Assembly: GCA_022820925.1 (NCBI GenBank)
Contig: JAJEEO010000011.1
Coordinates: 1-64,000 of the forward strand
Direction: 5' to 3'
Length of the DNA stretch: 64,000 bases
Source of the DNA: Acidimicrobiia bacterium
Lineage (GTDB): Bacteria > Actinomycetota > Acidimicrobiia > Acidimicrobiales > Poriferisodalaceae
Shown: positions 42,999 to 53,215 of the stretch, piece by piece
Position numbering within the stretch: position 1 is the first letter of the stretch
Layout of the letters: each line of letters opens with the position of its first letter
Program-made: the position numbers and the translations under genes
Notes under the pieces: generated by a model
Databases searched by the model: none
What the model was told of the DNA's origin: nothing
What the model saw: the letters and a program-made list of their open reading frames with translations, nothing else

Positions 42999-44297
42999 AT
43001 GGTGCAGAGTTTGTCGGCGGGCGACGGCGAAGCCGGCTACCTGCCCGGCACGCCCGAGCGCGAAGAACTGGCGCGCCGCACGATCGGGGTGCTGCAGCTC
43101 GGTGTGATCCCCGGCGGGCTGGCGATGACGGCGTCGTTCTCGGCATCGACCCTGCTTGCCGACCAGATGACCGGCAGCGAGACCAAGGCCTCGCTGGCCG
43201 CCGTCTGCCTCAGCATCGGCGGCACGCTCGCCGGCATCCCGCTGGCCGCGCTGATGGCCCGCCGTGGCCGCCGTGCCGGGCTCGCTGCCGGCTACTTCAC
43301 CGGCGCTATCGGGGGAACGCTGGCGCTGCTGTCTGCGTTCGTCGGTCGCTACTCGGTGCTCGTGGCAGGCATGGTGCTGATCGGCACCGGTCAGGCTGCC
43401 AACCTGGCCGCCCGCTACGCCGGCGCCGACTTGGCCACCGACGAGAACCGGGCCCGCTCGATCAGCCTGGTGCTGTGGGCCAGCACCGTCGGCTCGGTGC
43501 TGGGACCCACCGTGGCGCTCGGTCTCAAGAGCACGTTTGCTGACACCGAGGGGCTGAGCGGCTTCGCGCTGCCCTACGCCTTGACACTCGGCCTGTTCGG
43601 CCTCGCTGCACTCAACATCTGGCGCCGTCTGCGTCCCGATCCGCTGCACGTGGTGTCCGCCGATGCCGGATCGACAGCGATCAAGCTGCCGAGCCTGGCC
43701 GAGGCCGGACGCATCCTGGCCCATCCCGTGGCGTCCATTGCGCTGATCGGAATGATGCTGTCGCAGGCCGTGATGGTGGGCGTCATGACGGTGTCGCCGA
43801 TCCACATGTCCCAAGGCGGCCAGAATCCTCTGATCATCGGCGTCATGCTCTCTCTGCACATAGCGGGCATGTTCGCCTTCTCGCCGTACGTGGGCTGGCT
43901 GGTGGACCGCGTCGGCGGCCAGGTCCTCATCGTCGCCGGCGCGCTCGTGCTCACGGTCGGAGCAGTCATGGCCGCCAACACCGACGCCGAACATGCCACC
44001 GGCCTGCTGCTGGGGCTGTTTCTCATCGGCATCGGCTGGAGCTGCTGCGTGGTGGCCGCCAGCTCGCTGCTGACTGCGTCGTTTCCCATCGAGCGTCGCG
44101 TCAGCGTGCAGGCCACTGCGGACGTGCTGATGACGGCACTCGGTGCCGCCGCGGGCGTGAGCTCAGGATTGGCGGTGGAACACCGCTCCTACGCCGACCT
44201 GGCGAGCTGGGGCGCGTGGGTGGCCGTAGCGCTGGGCATTGCGGCCGCCGTGATGCTGGTGCGGAACTTCCGGGTGACTCGGCGCTTCACTGCCTGA
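42999..44297 (+). CDS. MFS transporter
   Basis: The 432-aa protein has twelve predicted membrane helices in two six-helix halves. LMARRGRRAGLAAGYF is the motif-A loop after helix 2, and VGWLVDRVGGQVLIV is the corresponding loop in the second half. It diverges from the SDR by about 115 bp, so export or import of the SDR substrate is one possibility. The exact transport type is unknown. Confidence 0.87.
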   Translation: MVQSLSAGDGEAGYLPGTPEREELARRTIGVLQLGVIPGGLAMTASFSASTLLADQMTGSETKASLAAVCLSIGGTLAGIPLAALMARRGRRAGLAAGYFTGAIGGTLALLSAFVGRYSVLVAGMVLIGTGQAANLAARYAGADLATDENRARSISLVLWASTVGSVLGPTVALGLKSTFADTEGLSGFALPYALTLGLFGLAALNIWRRLRPDPLHVVSADAGSTAIKLPSLAEAGRILAHPVASIALIGMMLSQAVMVGVMTVSPIHMSQGGQNPLIIGVMLSLHIAGMFAFSPYVGWLVDRVGGQVLIVAGALVLTVGAVMAANTDAEHATGLLLGLFLIGIGWSCCVVAASSLLTASFPIERRVSVQATADVLMTALGAAAGVSSGLAVEHRSYADLASWGAWVAVALGIAAAVMLVRNFRVTRRFTA

Positions 44298-44381
44298 TCG
44301 GCCACGCCGCCGGGCACGAACGGCTGAGACGAGCCGCGGCCGTCGGCGCGTGCTCGGTGCAGACTGCCCGGTACGGCTCGA

Positions 44382-45197
44382 TCAGAACAGGCCGTCGAGG
44401 CAGGTCGCGAGCTTGGAGTCACCCGTCGCGGGCTGCGCCGTGAGGCGCGACAGGAACGTCACCGAGATGTAGTCGTGCATGACAGCGCCGGTGTCGACCT
44501 CCACCGGCATGTCGACAGCGTCGCCCCACTGCATCGCCACCCGGTAGGCGTCCTCGTTCTCGGGGTGCGGCTCGAGGCTGACCGAGGTGATGGAACGCGG
44601 CGGCAGGGTGCCCACATCGGTGAACCGCCAGCCCTTCATGTCGGCGACTTCGCGATTGGGCACGTTGAGATTGACTGCCCACGCGTTGTCGTGCTCGTCT
44701 GCGAGCAGGCCGCTGAGCACCACACTGGCCACCTCGGCCGCCGAATGCCATTTCTGGTCGGCGATGGCATCTTCCCAGCCTTGGCCCTCGACGCCGAATC
44801 CCTCGACGGTCTGGCTGACGGCCAAGCCGGGGATGGCGCCGTTGCGACCGGTCAGCACAGCGCCGACGGTGCCCGAGTGATAGACGGACCGACCGACGTT
44901 GGCACCGGGATTGATGCCCGACACGACGAGATCAACGGGGCCGAAAGCGCCGAGCCGGGCGAACATCACGCACAGCGCCGGCGCCCCGGATACCGCCCAC
45001 GCATCCTCGATGCCTTCGAAGCGCACCTTGTGCACTTGCGGATCCATCAGGTGCAGCGGCCCGATCGCGGCACCAGCGCCCGAGTACTCAGAATCGGGCG
45101 CGACCACGACAACGTCGCCGTGCGCGGTCATCGCGCTCGCAAGCACGTGCAATCCCTCGGACTCGATTCCGTCATCGTTGGTCACCAGGATGCGCAC
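44382..45197 (-). CDS. surE: 5'/3'-nucleotidase SurE
   Basis: The 271-aa phosphatase removes phosphate from nucleotides using a divalent metal. It starts MRILVTNDDG with the metal-binding Asp8-Asp9, followed by PDSEYSGAGAAI and SGINPGANVGRSVYHSGTVGAVLTG (Asn ligand in the middle), all conserved in SurE. The GTG start at 45195-45197 is set by the family N-terminus. It diverges from the metallophosphoesterase by about 160 bp. Confidence 0.92.
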   Translation of the reverse strand: MRILVTNDDGIESEGLHVLASAMTAHGDVVVVAPDSEYSGAGAAIGPLHLMDPQVHKVRFEGIEDAWAVSGAPALCVMFARLGAFGPVDLVVSGINPGANVGRSVYHSGTVGAVLTGRNGAIPGLAVSQTVEGFGVEGQGWEDAIADQKWHSAAEVASVVLSGLLADEHDNAWAVNLNVPNREVADMKGWRFTDVGTLPPRSITSVSLEPHPENEDAYRVAMQWGDAVDMPVEVDTGAVMHDYISVTFLSRLTAQPATGDSKLATCLDGLF

Positions 45198-45357
45198 CGT
45201 GCCGAAGGTACCGCCCGCAGGTGAAGCGAGGACGAACCCCACGCGAACGAGGGACAGCGCAACGCCGACGCCCTGCCGACGCATGGCTCACGCCCGGTGA
45301 GCGGCCTCTGGTCCTGCCCGGAGTCTCGGGCAGCGTGTCGTGGCAAGCTGTCTCGCT

Positions 45358-46164
45358 GTGGAGGGATCGGCTGACTCTGGGCTGCGGGCGCTCACCCAAT
45401 CGCTGCGCGTCCTGCACACATCCGATGTGCACATCGGACATGTACGTGGACCGCACGGCCCGCACCGCGACGTGTGCCAATGCCCCATACACGCCCTCGC
45501 GCGCACGGCGGCCGCCTGGCAGGCCGATGTGCTGCTGATCGCGGGAGACCTGTTCGACCACGCCCGGCTGAAGCGGTCCGATGTGGCGCACACCATGGAG
45601 CTGCTCGGCGACGTCGACGCATCGGTGGTGATCATTCCCGGCAACCACGACGTGCACGACGAGCGGTCTCTCTGGGGCACTCATGCCGACCACGAGCACC
45701 GTCTCGAGGTGACGGGCGCAGGTGTGATCTTCCTCGACGATCCCGAAGGCGCGACGCTGCACTTCGGCGAGCACGATCTGACGCTGTGGGGTCGAGCCAT
45801 GGAGTCCCACGACGTCGATTACCGGCCCCTCGCCGGCGTGCCAGAGCGACCCGATGACGGCTGGTTCATCGCCGCCGGTCACGGGCACTTCCTGCGAACA
45901 GCAGAGGACGAGCATCGTTCCTCGCCGATCACGGCATCGGAGATCGAGGCCACCGGGGCCGACTACGTGGCACTCGGCCACTGGCATGTCACCACTGATG
46001 TCTCGGTGGGCGAGGTGACTGCGTGGTATCCCGGTGCGCCCATGGGCATGCCGTCGAACGGAACTGCCTGCTTGGCCACCTTCTCCCGGTGCGTCGACGG
46101 CAGCCCCGGCACCGTCACGGTCGATCATGTGCCGGTCGCGCCGCCGCCCGACGGCTGCGCCTAG
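45358..46164 (+). CDS. Metallophosphoesterase (SbcD/Mre11-like)
   Basis: The 268-aa protein has the full calcineurin-like set: SDVHIG (Asp, His), GDLFD, GNHDVHD, a late GHGHF and GHWH. These bind two metal ions. DLFDHARLKRSDVAHTMELLGD resembles the SbcD/Mre11 nuclease part, but it lacks the long C-terminal capping domain and an SbcC partner gene. It could be a nuclease or a general phosphodiesterase. The GTG at 45358 places the first motif near residue 22. Confidence 0.83.
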   Translation: MEGSADSGLRALTQSLRVLHTSDVHIGHVRGPHGPHRDVCQCPIHALARTAAAWQADVLLIAGDLFDHARLKRSDVAHTMELLGDVDASVVIIPGNHDVHDERSLWGTHADHEHRLEVTGAGVIFLDDPEGATLHFGEHDLTLWGRAMESHDVDYRPLAGVPERPDDGWFIAAGHGHFLRTAEDEHRSSPITASEIEATGADYVALGHWHVTTDVSVGEVTAWYPGAPMGMPSNGTACLATFSRCVDGSPGTVTVDHVPVAPPPDGCA

Positions 46165-46239
46165 CGACGTACGCCTCTGCCGGGGGTTCCATTCCTTCGC
46201 GTGGGCGGGTCAGATCCTGGTTGCAGCTCGGTCGCCTGC

Positions 46240-48276
46240 TCAGATTCCGGCGGCGCGGTCGATGCGGCGCTGGAGGGATTCGCATTCGGACATGTGGCGC
46301 ATCGCCTCGGACTTGGCCGCTCCGTAGTCCTCGGCGACCTGGCGGGCACGTTCGGAGTCGTCGTAGGTGGCGGGCTCGCCCAGCAACGCCTGCAACTCGG
46401 CGACGCGATGCTCTGCGGCCTCCCAGGCCCGCTCGGCCGCAGCGAGTTCCCGGCGCAGGTCCGCTGTCGCGTCGTGCGCTGCTTGACGTTTGCTGGCGGC
46501 GTCTCGGCGTCGCTGCACTGCGCTGGCACGGGTCGTTGTAGGTGCGGACGCTGGGTCGCTCGTGATCGAGCTGCTGCCGGCGTGACTGTCGGCGCTGCGC
46601 CCGCTGCCGCTGCCGCTGCCGCTGGCGCCGGTGCTCCCTGTAGTGCTGCCGCCAGCGGTCCGTCGCGTGCTCAGTCCCGGGGGCCGCAGCAGGTCCTCGT
46701 CGACGCCCGGGTGCAGTGTGGCGGTGCCGTCGCGCACCACGATCAGCGAGTCGGCCACGCTGCGGATGAGATGGCGATCGTGGGTCACGAGCAGCACTGT
46801 GCCCGGGTACACCGACAGCGCATCCTCGAGCAGGTCGCAGCTCGGCAGGTCGAGATGATTGGTGGGCTCGTCGAGCACCAGCAGGTTGACCGGGTTGGCC
46901 ATCGTGATGCCCAGCGCCAGCCGTGTGCGCTCGCCACCCGACAGGTCGGCCACCTTGCGGTCTGCCGCGTCGCCCGGAAACCCGAAACCGCCGAGCATCG
47001 TGCGCACATTGCGACCCGGCTGGTCGCCCACCGACGCCGTGAACTCCTCCACCACCGTGCGGCGGGGATCCATGACCTCGGTGAGATGCTGCTCGAAGGG
47101 GGCCATGTCGACGTTGCGGCCCCGGTGAAGCTCGCCGCCGAGCACCCCGAGTTCGCCTTGCAGCACCCGCAGCAGCGTCGTCTTGCCGGCGCCGTTGGGA
47201 CCGACCACACCCACCTTCGTGCCACGTTCGATGACCAGGTTCACGCCTCCGAGCACTGGCTCGTCGCCGTCGGCGTAGCCCAGCGTGGCGTCGATCAGCT
47301 CGATGACCACCCGCGACGAACGCCGCGGCGTGCCGAAGCCGAAGCGTGCGGCCAGCTCCTTGCGGCTCGGCACCTCGACCGGTTCGATCTTCGCCAGTGC
47401 CTTGATCCGGCTCTGCACCTGGCGGGCCTTGGAGGACTTGTAGCGGAAGCGCTCGATGAATCGCTCGGTATGCGCCCGGCGGCGCGCCTGCTGTGCCGCC
47501 GCCGCTTCGGCAGCCGCGACTCGCTCTTCGCGGGCCGCGACGAACTCCGCGAAGCCGCCGACGTGCTCGTGGGTGGTCGTGCCGTCCATCTCGATGACCC
47601 GATTGGCGACGGCGTCGATGAAGTCGCGGTCGTGGCTGACGAACAGCAGCCCGCCCTCCCAGGCGGCGAGCTGATCCTCCAGCCAGGCCACCGAGTCGAC
47701 ATCGAGGTGATTGGTGGGCTCGTCGGCCAGCAGCACATCGGGCTTGGCCAGCAGGAGCTGTGCGAGCGCAACCCGCATCCGCCACCCGCCTGAGAGCTGC
47801 GCGACCGGCCGCTGCGCGTCGTCGGGGGCGAAGCCCAGCCCGGCCAGCACCCGGTGAGCCTCCGCCTCGAAGCCATACCCCCCGATCTGGCGGAAACGCG
47901 CCTCCAACTCGCCGTAGCGGGCGAGCACCTCGTCGTGATCTGCTGCATCGATGTCGGCCAGCCGCGCCTCGAGCGATCTCAGTTCCGTCGTCATGGCGGT
48001 GATGTCCCCGGACCCTGCCAGGGTTGCGTCCAGCACCGTCCCTTCGGTGATGTCGTCGAGTTCTTGGGGCAGGTAGCCGATCGTCAGCCCGCTCTGGCGG
48101 TGGACCTCGCCGTCATCCGGCTCCTTGATGCCGGCCAGGATCTCGAGGAGCGTCGTCTTGCCGATGCCATTGCCGCCCACCAAGGCGATGCGCCTCGCAG
48201 GCGCGAGCTGCACGTCCACGTCGGCGAACAGCCGCCGTGGCGGGTACGACTTGCCCAGCGAAGAACCCCACAGCAC
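46240..48276 (-). CDS. ABC-F family ATPase with Ser/Gly linker and C-terminal coiled coil
   Basis: The 678-aa protein has two ATPase domains and no membrane helix, the layout of ABC-F translation factors. First domain: GGNGIGKT (34-41), [11 protein letters not shown] and [11 protein letters not shown]. Second: GPNGAGKTT (about 358-366), [11 protein letters not shown] and [10 protein letters not shown]. The arm-like linker between them carries [18 protein letters not shown], typical of the family. A Gly/Ser-rich stretch (46600-46660 on the DNA, with a GCTGCC repeat) leads to a C-terminal helical segment near 600-678, as in Uup/YdiF types. It likely acts on stalled ribosomes; a drug-resistance role cannot be read. 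Confidence 0.92.
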   Translation of the reverse strand: MLWGSSLGKSYPPRRLFADVDVQLAPARRIALVGGNGIGKTTLLEILAGIKEPDDGEVHRQSGLTIGYLPQELDDITEGTVLDATLAGSGDITAMTTELRSLEARLADIDAADHDEVLARYGELEARFRQIGGYGFEAEAHRVLAGLGFAPDDAQRPVAQLSGGWRMRVALAQLLLAKPDVLLADEPTNHLDVDSVAWLEDQLAAWEGGLLFVSHDRDFIDAVANRVIEMDGTTTHEHVGGFAEFVAAREERVAAAEAAAAQQARRRAHTERFIERFRYKSSKARQVQSRIKALAKIEPVEVPSRKELAARFGFGTPRRSSRVVIELIDATLGYADGDEPVLGGVNLVIERGTKVGVVGPNGAGKTTLLRVLQGELGVLGGELHRGRNVDMAPFEQHLTEVMDPRRTVVEEFTASVGDQPGRNVRTMLGGFGFPGDAADRKVADLSGGERTRLALGITMANPVNLLVLDEPTNHLDLPSCDLLEDALSVYPGTVLLVTHDRHLIRSVADSLIVVRDGTATLHPGVDEDLLRPPGLSTRRTAGGSTTGSTGASGSGSGSGRSADSHAGSSSITSDPASAPTTTRASAVQRRRDAASKRQAAHDATADLRRELAAAERAWEAAEHRVAELQALLGEPATYDDSERARQVAEDYGAAKSEAMRHMSECESLQRRIDRAAGI

Positions 48277-48331
48277 GCAGCGAGTCTGCCGCAGGGCCGC
48301 CCGATCGAGCGGCTGAGTTTCGCCTCAGGCG

Positions 48332-49249
48332 CTATGAGAAGTGCGGCGCGACATCGGCCATGAAGGCCCGCAGCGCGTCGAGGCGACCCTCGATGCCGCC
48401 TCGTGCCACCGGGTCGAGCACGAGGTGCGTCACGCCGGCCTCGGCAACCCGCCCGACGCTGTCGATCATCTGGGAGGTGCTGCCGGCCACCGATACCGCC
48501 GGCTTCATGGCCGATGCAGGATCGAGGTAGTAGCGCAGCGACAGCGTGATCTCGTCGCGGTCGCGTCCGGTGGCGTCGCACGCCTCGCCGACTTGGCGCC
48601 ACCCCGCCGCGACCTCTTCGACGGTCTCGAAAGCCGCATGGAAGCCGTGCCCATGCTGTGCCACCCGTCGGTACGCGGCGGCAGTGTTGCCGCCGACCCA
48701 CACCGGCACGGGGTCCTGCACCGGCTTGGGCTCGAAACCGACAGCGGGGAACGAGTAGAACTCGCCGTCGAAGCTGGGCTCGTCCTCGCTGAAGAGCGTG
48801 CGGAACACCTCGAGCTGTTCGTCTGAGCGCTTTCCGCGGCGGTCCCATGGCATGCCCAGCACCTCTGCCTCCTCGCGCATCCAGCCCACGCCCACGCCCA
48901 GGATGAGCCGGCCTTCCGACAGCACATCGATGGTCGCGAGGCGCTTGGCAGTCTCGACGGGCGGCCGGTACGGCAGGATCAGCACGCTGAAGCCGAGCCG
49001 CAGATTGTCGGTGACCGCCGCGACGAACAGCAGCGTGCCGATCGGGTCGAGCCATCCCGTCTTGGGCGGCGCCGGAAACGAGCCGTCGTCGCTGTAGGGA
49101 TACTGCGAGACCAGTTCGGCGGGCCAGCAGACGTGATCGGACGCCCAGCCCGACGCGAAGCCGAGCCGGTCGACCTCGGAGGCGAACGTGATGAGCCCGT
49201 CGCGAGTACCGACGCGGCCCAGATGCGGCAGAGTGACTCCCCATTCCAT
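48332..49249 (-). CDS. Luciferase-like F420-dependent oxidoreductase (TIGR03619-like)
   Basis: The 305-aa protein has VDRLGFASGWASDHVCWP, LRLGFSVLILPYRPPVETAKR, LSEGRLILGVGVGWMREE and PVPVWVGGNTAAAYRRV. It is very close in layout to the protein at 11827, including the PKPVQDPVPVWVGG block. The ATG at 49247-49249 is favoured, since the upstream extension runs through the 27-bp repeat. Substrate unknown. Confidence 0.86.
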   Translation of the reverse strand: MEWGVTLPHLGRVGTRDGLITFASEVDRLGFASGWASDHVCWPAELVSQYPYSDDGSFPAPPKTGWLDPIGTLLFVAAVTDNLRLGFSVLILPYRPPVETAKRLATIDVLSEGRLILGVGVGWMREEAEVLGMPWDRRGKRSDEQLEVFRTLFSEDEPSFDGEFYSFPAVGFEPKPVQDPVPVWVGGNTAAAYRRVAQHGHGFHAAFETVEEVAAGWRQVGEACDATGRDRDEITLSLRYYLDPASAMKPAVSVAGSTSQMIDSVGRVAEAGVTHLVLDPVARGGIEGRLDALRAFMADVAPHFS

Positions 49250-49295
49250 GGGCCGACACGCTATGCCGCTCGTGCTCGAACGTGCAGAGCCCACC

Positions 49296-49361
49296 GGCAC
49301 ATGGGGTGCCGCAATCGAAGACGGCACATGGGGTGCCGCAGTCGAAGACGGCACATGGGGA
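49296..49361. repeat. 27-bp tandem repeat with internal hairpins
   Basis: Units start at 49296, 49323 and 49350; the third is partial. Each opens GGCACATGGGGTGCC, which is itself a small hairpin (GGCAC/GTGCC around ATGGG). The units lie between the divergent oxidoreductase and the first substrate-binding lipoprotein, about 160 bp before the lipoprotein start. They could be operator-like sites or just an expanded repeat. Confidence 0.8.
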
Positions 49362-49520
49362 TTGTCATGCAATCGTCGCAGCCGAGCCAAGAACGGTGCA
49401 GGTCAGCGCGATTACTCTCGCGCGCTACCGCAGCGGTCCTCGGGGGACGGACGCCAGCAAGGCTCTCGCCCGCCATCTCGGGACGTTGCCGCTCATGTTG
49501 TTCCACCGAGGAGGGGACCC

Positions 49521-51221
49521 ATGCAACTATCCAAGAATCGGCTCTTGCGCTTGCTCGCGCTGCTCTTCGCGTTCTCGCTCGTGGCCGCCGCCTGCGGCGG
49601 CGACGACGGCGACGATGACGCCGGCGAGACCCAGACCACCGAGGCCGTGGCCGAAGAAGAGGAGATGGCCGAAGAAGAGGAGATGGCTGAAGAGGAGGAG
49701 ATGGCCGCGGACGAGCCTGAAGAAGAGGCCGGCGGTCTCAGCCAGGAAGTCATCGAGCAAGCCGCCGAAGAGGAGGAGATGGCCGACGAGGAGATGGCCG
49801 AAGAAGAGGAGATGATGGAGTTTGACCGCTCCACCATCGAGGGAATCTTCGAAGAGGCCGAATTCCGGCGGGCCAGAGTTGTCGAGCGCATCAGCGCCCA
49901 CATCGAGTCCGGTGAGTGGGGCGTCGGCGACGACAACATCCTCCGCGGCCCCGAAGGGTTCACGATCGACCTCAATCAGTGTCCCGACGACTGGTCCAAC
50001 ACTGAGGGCATCACCGACAATGAGATCCGTCTCGGCCAGACCGGCCCGCAGTCGGGCACCCTGGCGCTGTACGGAAATGCTCGCTTGGGCTGGCAGACCT
50101 ACCTCCAGCATGTGAATGCCGAGGGCGGCATCGCAGGCCGCGATGTGGTCATGAAGTCCTACGACGACGCGTACGTGGCTGCACAGACCATCGAGTTCGT
50201 CGACGAGCTGATCGAGAACGACAACGTCTTCGCGATCCACACGCTCGGCTCGCCGAACACCTTGGCCGTGTACGACACGCTGAATGCCGAGTGCATCCCG
50301 CAGCCGTTCGTGTGGACGGGCCACCCGGCGTGGGGCGATCCAGAGGTGCACCCATGGACGACGGGCAGCATCCTGTCGTACTCGACCGAGTCGGTGCTGT
50401 GGGGCAACTGGATCAAGGACAACCTCGCGGGCGAGCTGCCCGTCGTGGTGGCCGGCCTGGTGATGGACAACGACTTCGGCCTGGCCTACGAGCTGGGCTT
50501 CGAGGAGTACGCCCACAACAACCCCGACGTGGTGTCGGAGTTCGTCGCGGTGCGCCATGACCCGGCTTCGCCGACGATCACCAATGAGATCACGACCATC
50601 GCCGCGAGCGATCCGGACGTGTACATCTCGATGACCGCGGGCAATGCTTGCTTGCTGGCCATCCAGGAGGTCGCAGCGTCAGGTCTGAAGGATGAGATCT
50701 CGGCAGCGTTCACGCCGTCGGTGTGCAAGGCGCCCGCGAGCTGGGTCTCCCCGGCAGGCGATGACGGCGACGGCTGGTACATCGTGGGCGGCGGTGTCAA
50801 GGACACCACCGACCCCGCGCTGATCGGCAGCGATGCCTTCATCGACTTCATCATCGAGAGCCTCGAGGCCAATGATCTCGATCCCAGCATCTCGATGTTC
50901 GGCAACGGCTACATGCTGGGCTACCCGTACGTGGAGGCGCTGCGCATCGCCGCGGAGCTGCCTGCGAGTGCGAACAACCCGGCCGGCTTGAACCGGGCCA
51001 ACTTCATCCTGGCCGTGCGGGCGATCGACATCCACCACCCGATCTTCCTGGACGGCATCACGTTTGCCATGAACGGCAACGCGGATGCCTTCCCGATCGA
51101 GGGCACGGACATCAGCCAGTACGACTCGTCCACGCACTCCTGGATCGTCTCGAACGTCATCGACGTGAACGGTGCCTCGGGCAACTGCGTCTGGGACAAG
51201 GACAACGCTGGCTGCCGCTAG
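49521..51221 (+). CDS. ABC substrate-binding lipoprotein (branched-chain amino acid type), copy 1
   Basis: The 566-aa protein has a basic start and lipobox LVAAAC (Cys25), so it is a lipid-anchored extracellular binding protein. An acidic tandem repeat of EEEEMA units (about 44-65 and again near 85-100), encoded by an 18-bp DNA repeat, makes a flexible linker. The mature part from about 165 follows the LivJ/periplasmic-binding-6 pattern: NEIRLGQTGPQSGTLALYGN, VMDNDFGLAYELGFEEYA and a TNEITTIAASDPDVYISMTAG block. It ends CVWDKDNAGCR, with a Cys pair. No permease or ATPase genes are nearby. GGAGGGG precedes the ATG. Confidence 0.88.
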   Translation: MQLSKNRLLRLLALLFAFSLVAAACGGDDGDDDAGETQTTEAVAEEEEMAEEEEMAEEEEMAADEPEEEAGGLSQEVIEQAAEEEEMADEEMAEEEEMMEFDRSTIEGIFEEAEFRRARVVERISAHIESGEWGVGDDNILRGPEGFTIDLNQCPDDWSNTEGITDNEIRLGQTGPQSGTLALYGNARLGWQTYLQHVNAEGGIAGRDVVMKSYDDAYVAAQTIEFVDELIENDNVFAIHTLGSPNTLAVYDTLNAECIPQPFVWTGHPAWGDPEVHPWTTGSILSYSTESVLWGNWIKDNLAGELPVVVAGLVMDNDFGLAYELGFEEYAHNNPDVVSEFVAVRHDPASPTITNEITTIAASDPDVYISMTAGNACLLAIQEVAASGLKDEISAAFTPSVCKAPASWVSPAGDDGDGWYIVGGGVKDTTDPALIGSDAFIDFIIESLEANDLDPSISMFGNGYMLGYPYVEALRIAAELPASANNPAGLNRANFILAVRAIDIHHPIFLDGITFAMNGNADAFPIEGTDISQYDSSTHSWIVSNVIDVNGASGNCVWDKDNAGCR

Positions 51222-51287
51222 GCAGGCGCATGGTCTGACTCGGGGCTGGCGCGAGGTCAGCGTCGAGAGCCTGACTGAACCCCACAG

Positions 51288-51329
51288 GCGGCCGTCGCCG
51301 CCGGGATCGCTCCCGGCAGCGGCGGCCGC
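51288..51329 (+). terminator. Hairpin terminator after binding-protein copy 1
   Basis: GCGGCCGTCGCCGCCGGGA and TCCCGGCAGCGGCGGCCGC pair with one G-U and one mismatch around a TCGC loop. The stem is very stable; no U-run follows. A near copy lies after the second gene. Confidence 0.7.
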
Positions 51330-51475
51330 TCGTCGCGTAGTGCGCGCACCTGTGTGGCACTGCGGACGCACTTGTCTTGCATGACCGGAGCGGGGGGAGT
51401 TAGCGTCGCCCGAACCGCTGAGCATCTGTGGACGACAGGTCCATGGCCGCGAGGTGGTCGACAGAGGGAGTACTC

Positions 51476-53191
51476 ATGACCGGATCACACCGACGGCTAT
51501 GGCGCTTGCTGGCGCTGCTGTTCGCGTTCTCGCTCGTCGCCGCGGCCTGCGGCGGCGGTGACGACGACGCCGACGACGGCACGACAGACGCTGCCACCGA
51601 GGCAGCCGACGAGGACATGGCCGATGAGGAGATGGCCGATGAGGAGATGGCCGACGAGGCCGAGCCCGAGGACGAAGGCTCGATCGGCGGCGGCATCACC
51701 CAGGAGGCGCTCGAGGAAGACGCCGAAGACGACGGTGACATGGCCGATGAGGACATGGCCGATGAGGACATGGCCGACGACGGCATGATGGCCGTCGACC
51801 CGGCCGACTTCGACTTGTCCACCATCGACGGCATCTGGGAGCTGGCCGCGGCACAGCGCGCGGCCATTGTCGGCAAGCTCACCGCAGGCATCGAAGCCGG
51901 CGAGTGGGGCGTCGGAGACGACGGCATCCTGCGCGGTCCGTCAGGCTTCGAGATCGACATGAACGAGTGCCCGGCTGACTGGTCGGACACCACCGGCATC
52001 ACCGAGGACACGATCCGGATCGGCCAGACCACGGTGAAGTCGGGCAACCTGGCTGCATACGGCGACATCACCGTGGGCTGGGAGAACTACTACGAGTACG
52101 TGAACGCCACCGGCGGAGTCGCCGGCAAGGACATGGTGCTGATCTCCCGTGACGACGGCTATGTGGCCGCACAGACCATCGAGTTCATCGACGAGCTGAT
52201 CGAGTCGGAGAATGTCTTCGCGCTGCACACGCTGGGCTCGCCGAACACGCTGGCCGTGTACGACCAGATCAACGACGAGTGCATCCCGCAGGTGATGGTC
52301 GCGACGGGCCACCCGGCCTGGGGCGACCCGGTGAATCACCCGTGGACCACGGGCCTGCAGATGTCGTACTCGACCGAGGCGATCCTGTGGGGCAACTGGA
52401 TCAAGCAGAACCTGGCCGACGAGCTGCCGGTGAAGGTTGCCGGCCTGGTGATGGACAACGACTTCGGCCTGGCCTACGAGCTGGGCTTCGAGGCCTACGC
52501 CCACGCCAATCCCGATGTCGTCAGCGAGTTCATCCCGGTGCGCCACGACCCGGCCGCACCCACGCTGACCAACGAGGTCACGACGATTGCGGCGGCGAGC
52601 CCGAACGTGTTCATCTCGATGACGGCGGGCAACCCCTGCCTGCTGGCCATCCAAGAGGTCGATGCCTCAGGTCTGCTCGACGACCTGTCTGTGGCGTTCA
52701 CGCCGTCGGTCTGCAAGGCAGTGGCGGCATACATGGCACCGGCCGGCGACTCGTCCGACGACTGGTGGATCGTGGGCGGCGGCGTCAAGGACACCACCGA
52801 CCCGAAGCACGTGGACGAGCCGTTCATCTCGTTCCTGCGCAACGAGCTGGCCGATCGCGGTCTCGATCCCGAGATCTCGCTGCTGGGCACCGGCTACTAC
52901 TTCGCGTACCCGCACACCGAGGCGATCCGGGTGGCCGCCGAGCTGCCGGGCGGGCTGACCAGGACGAACTTCATCCTGGCTGCGCGGTCGCTCGACATCT
53001 ACCACCCGCTGCTGCTGGACGGCATCAGCTTCGCAGCCGACGGCGCGGTGGACGGCTACTACGTCGAGGGTTCGGACTTCAGCCAGTACGACGCCACAGA
53101 GCAGACGTGGAACATCGTCGGCGCCATCGTGGACGTCAACGGCGGTTCGCCGAACTGCGCCTGGGACAAGGACAACGGCGGCTGCCGCTGA
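51476..53191 (+). CDS. ABC substrate-binding lipoprotein (branched-chain amino acid type), copy 2
   Basis: The 571-aa paralogue of the preceding gene shares the signal peptide LLALLFAFSLVAAACGG (lipobox Cys25), the acidic linker (here EDMADEEMADEE units) and most of the binding domain, for example VMDNDFGLAYELGFEAYA and VGGGVKDTTDP. It ends CAWDKDNGGCR. Differences cluster in the linker and in loops of the ligand domain, so the two may bind different solutes. GAGGGAG five bases before the ATG fixes the start. Head-to-tail order and matched terminators point to tandem duplication. Confidence 0.88.
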   Translation: MTGSHRRLWRLLALLFAFSLVAAACGGGDDDADDGTTDAATEAADEDMADEEMADEEMADEAEPEDEGSIGGGITQEALEEDAEDDGDMADEDMADEDMADDGMMAVDPADFDLSTIDGIWELAAAQRAAIVGKLTAGIEAGEWGVGDDGILRGPSGFEIDMNECPADWSDTTGITEDTIRIGQTTVKSGNLAAYGDITVGWENYYEYVNATGGVAGKDMVLISRDDGYVAAQTIEFIDELIESENVFALHTLGSPNTLAVYDQINDECIPQVMVATGHPAWGDPVNHPWTTGLQMSYSTEAILWGNWIKQNLADELPVKVAGLVMDNDFGLAYELGFEAYAHANPDVVSEFIPVRHDPAAPTLTNEVTTIAAASPNVFISMTAGNPCLLAIQEVDASGLLDDLSVAFTPSVCKAVAAYMAPAGDSSDDWWIVGGGVKDTTDPKHVDEPFISFLRNELADRGLDPEISLLGTGYYFAYPHTEAIRVAAELPGGLTRTNFILAARSLDIYHPLLLDGISFAADGAVDGYYVEGSDFSQYDATEQTWNIVGAIVDVNGGSPNCAWDKDNGGCR

Positions 53192-53215
53192 TCCTTCCCG
53201 ACTGAGCGATACAGG

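Noticed and set aside
42885..43994. Upstream extension of the short-chain dehydrogenase frame
   Set aside because: It lies antisense to an MFS transporter; the ribosome-binding site and family start are at 42884.
46115..47785. Long open frame on the minus strand across the ABC-F gene
   Set aside because: It is the alternate frame of a clear ABC-F ATPase, rich in Arg, Gly and Ala with no domain.
49296..49361. Possible CRISPR array
   Set aside because: 27-bp units are contiguous, only about 2.4 copies, with no spacers or cas genes.
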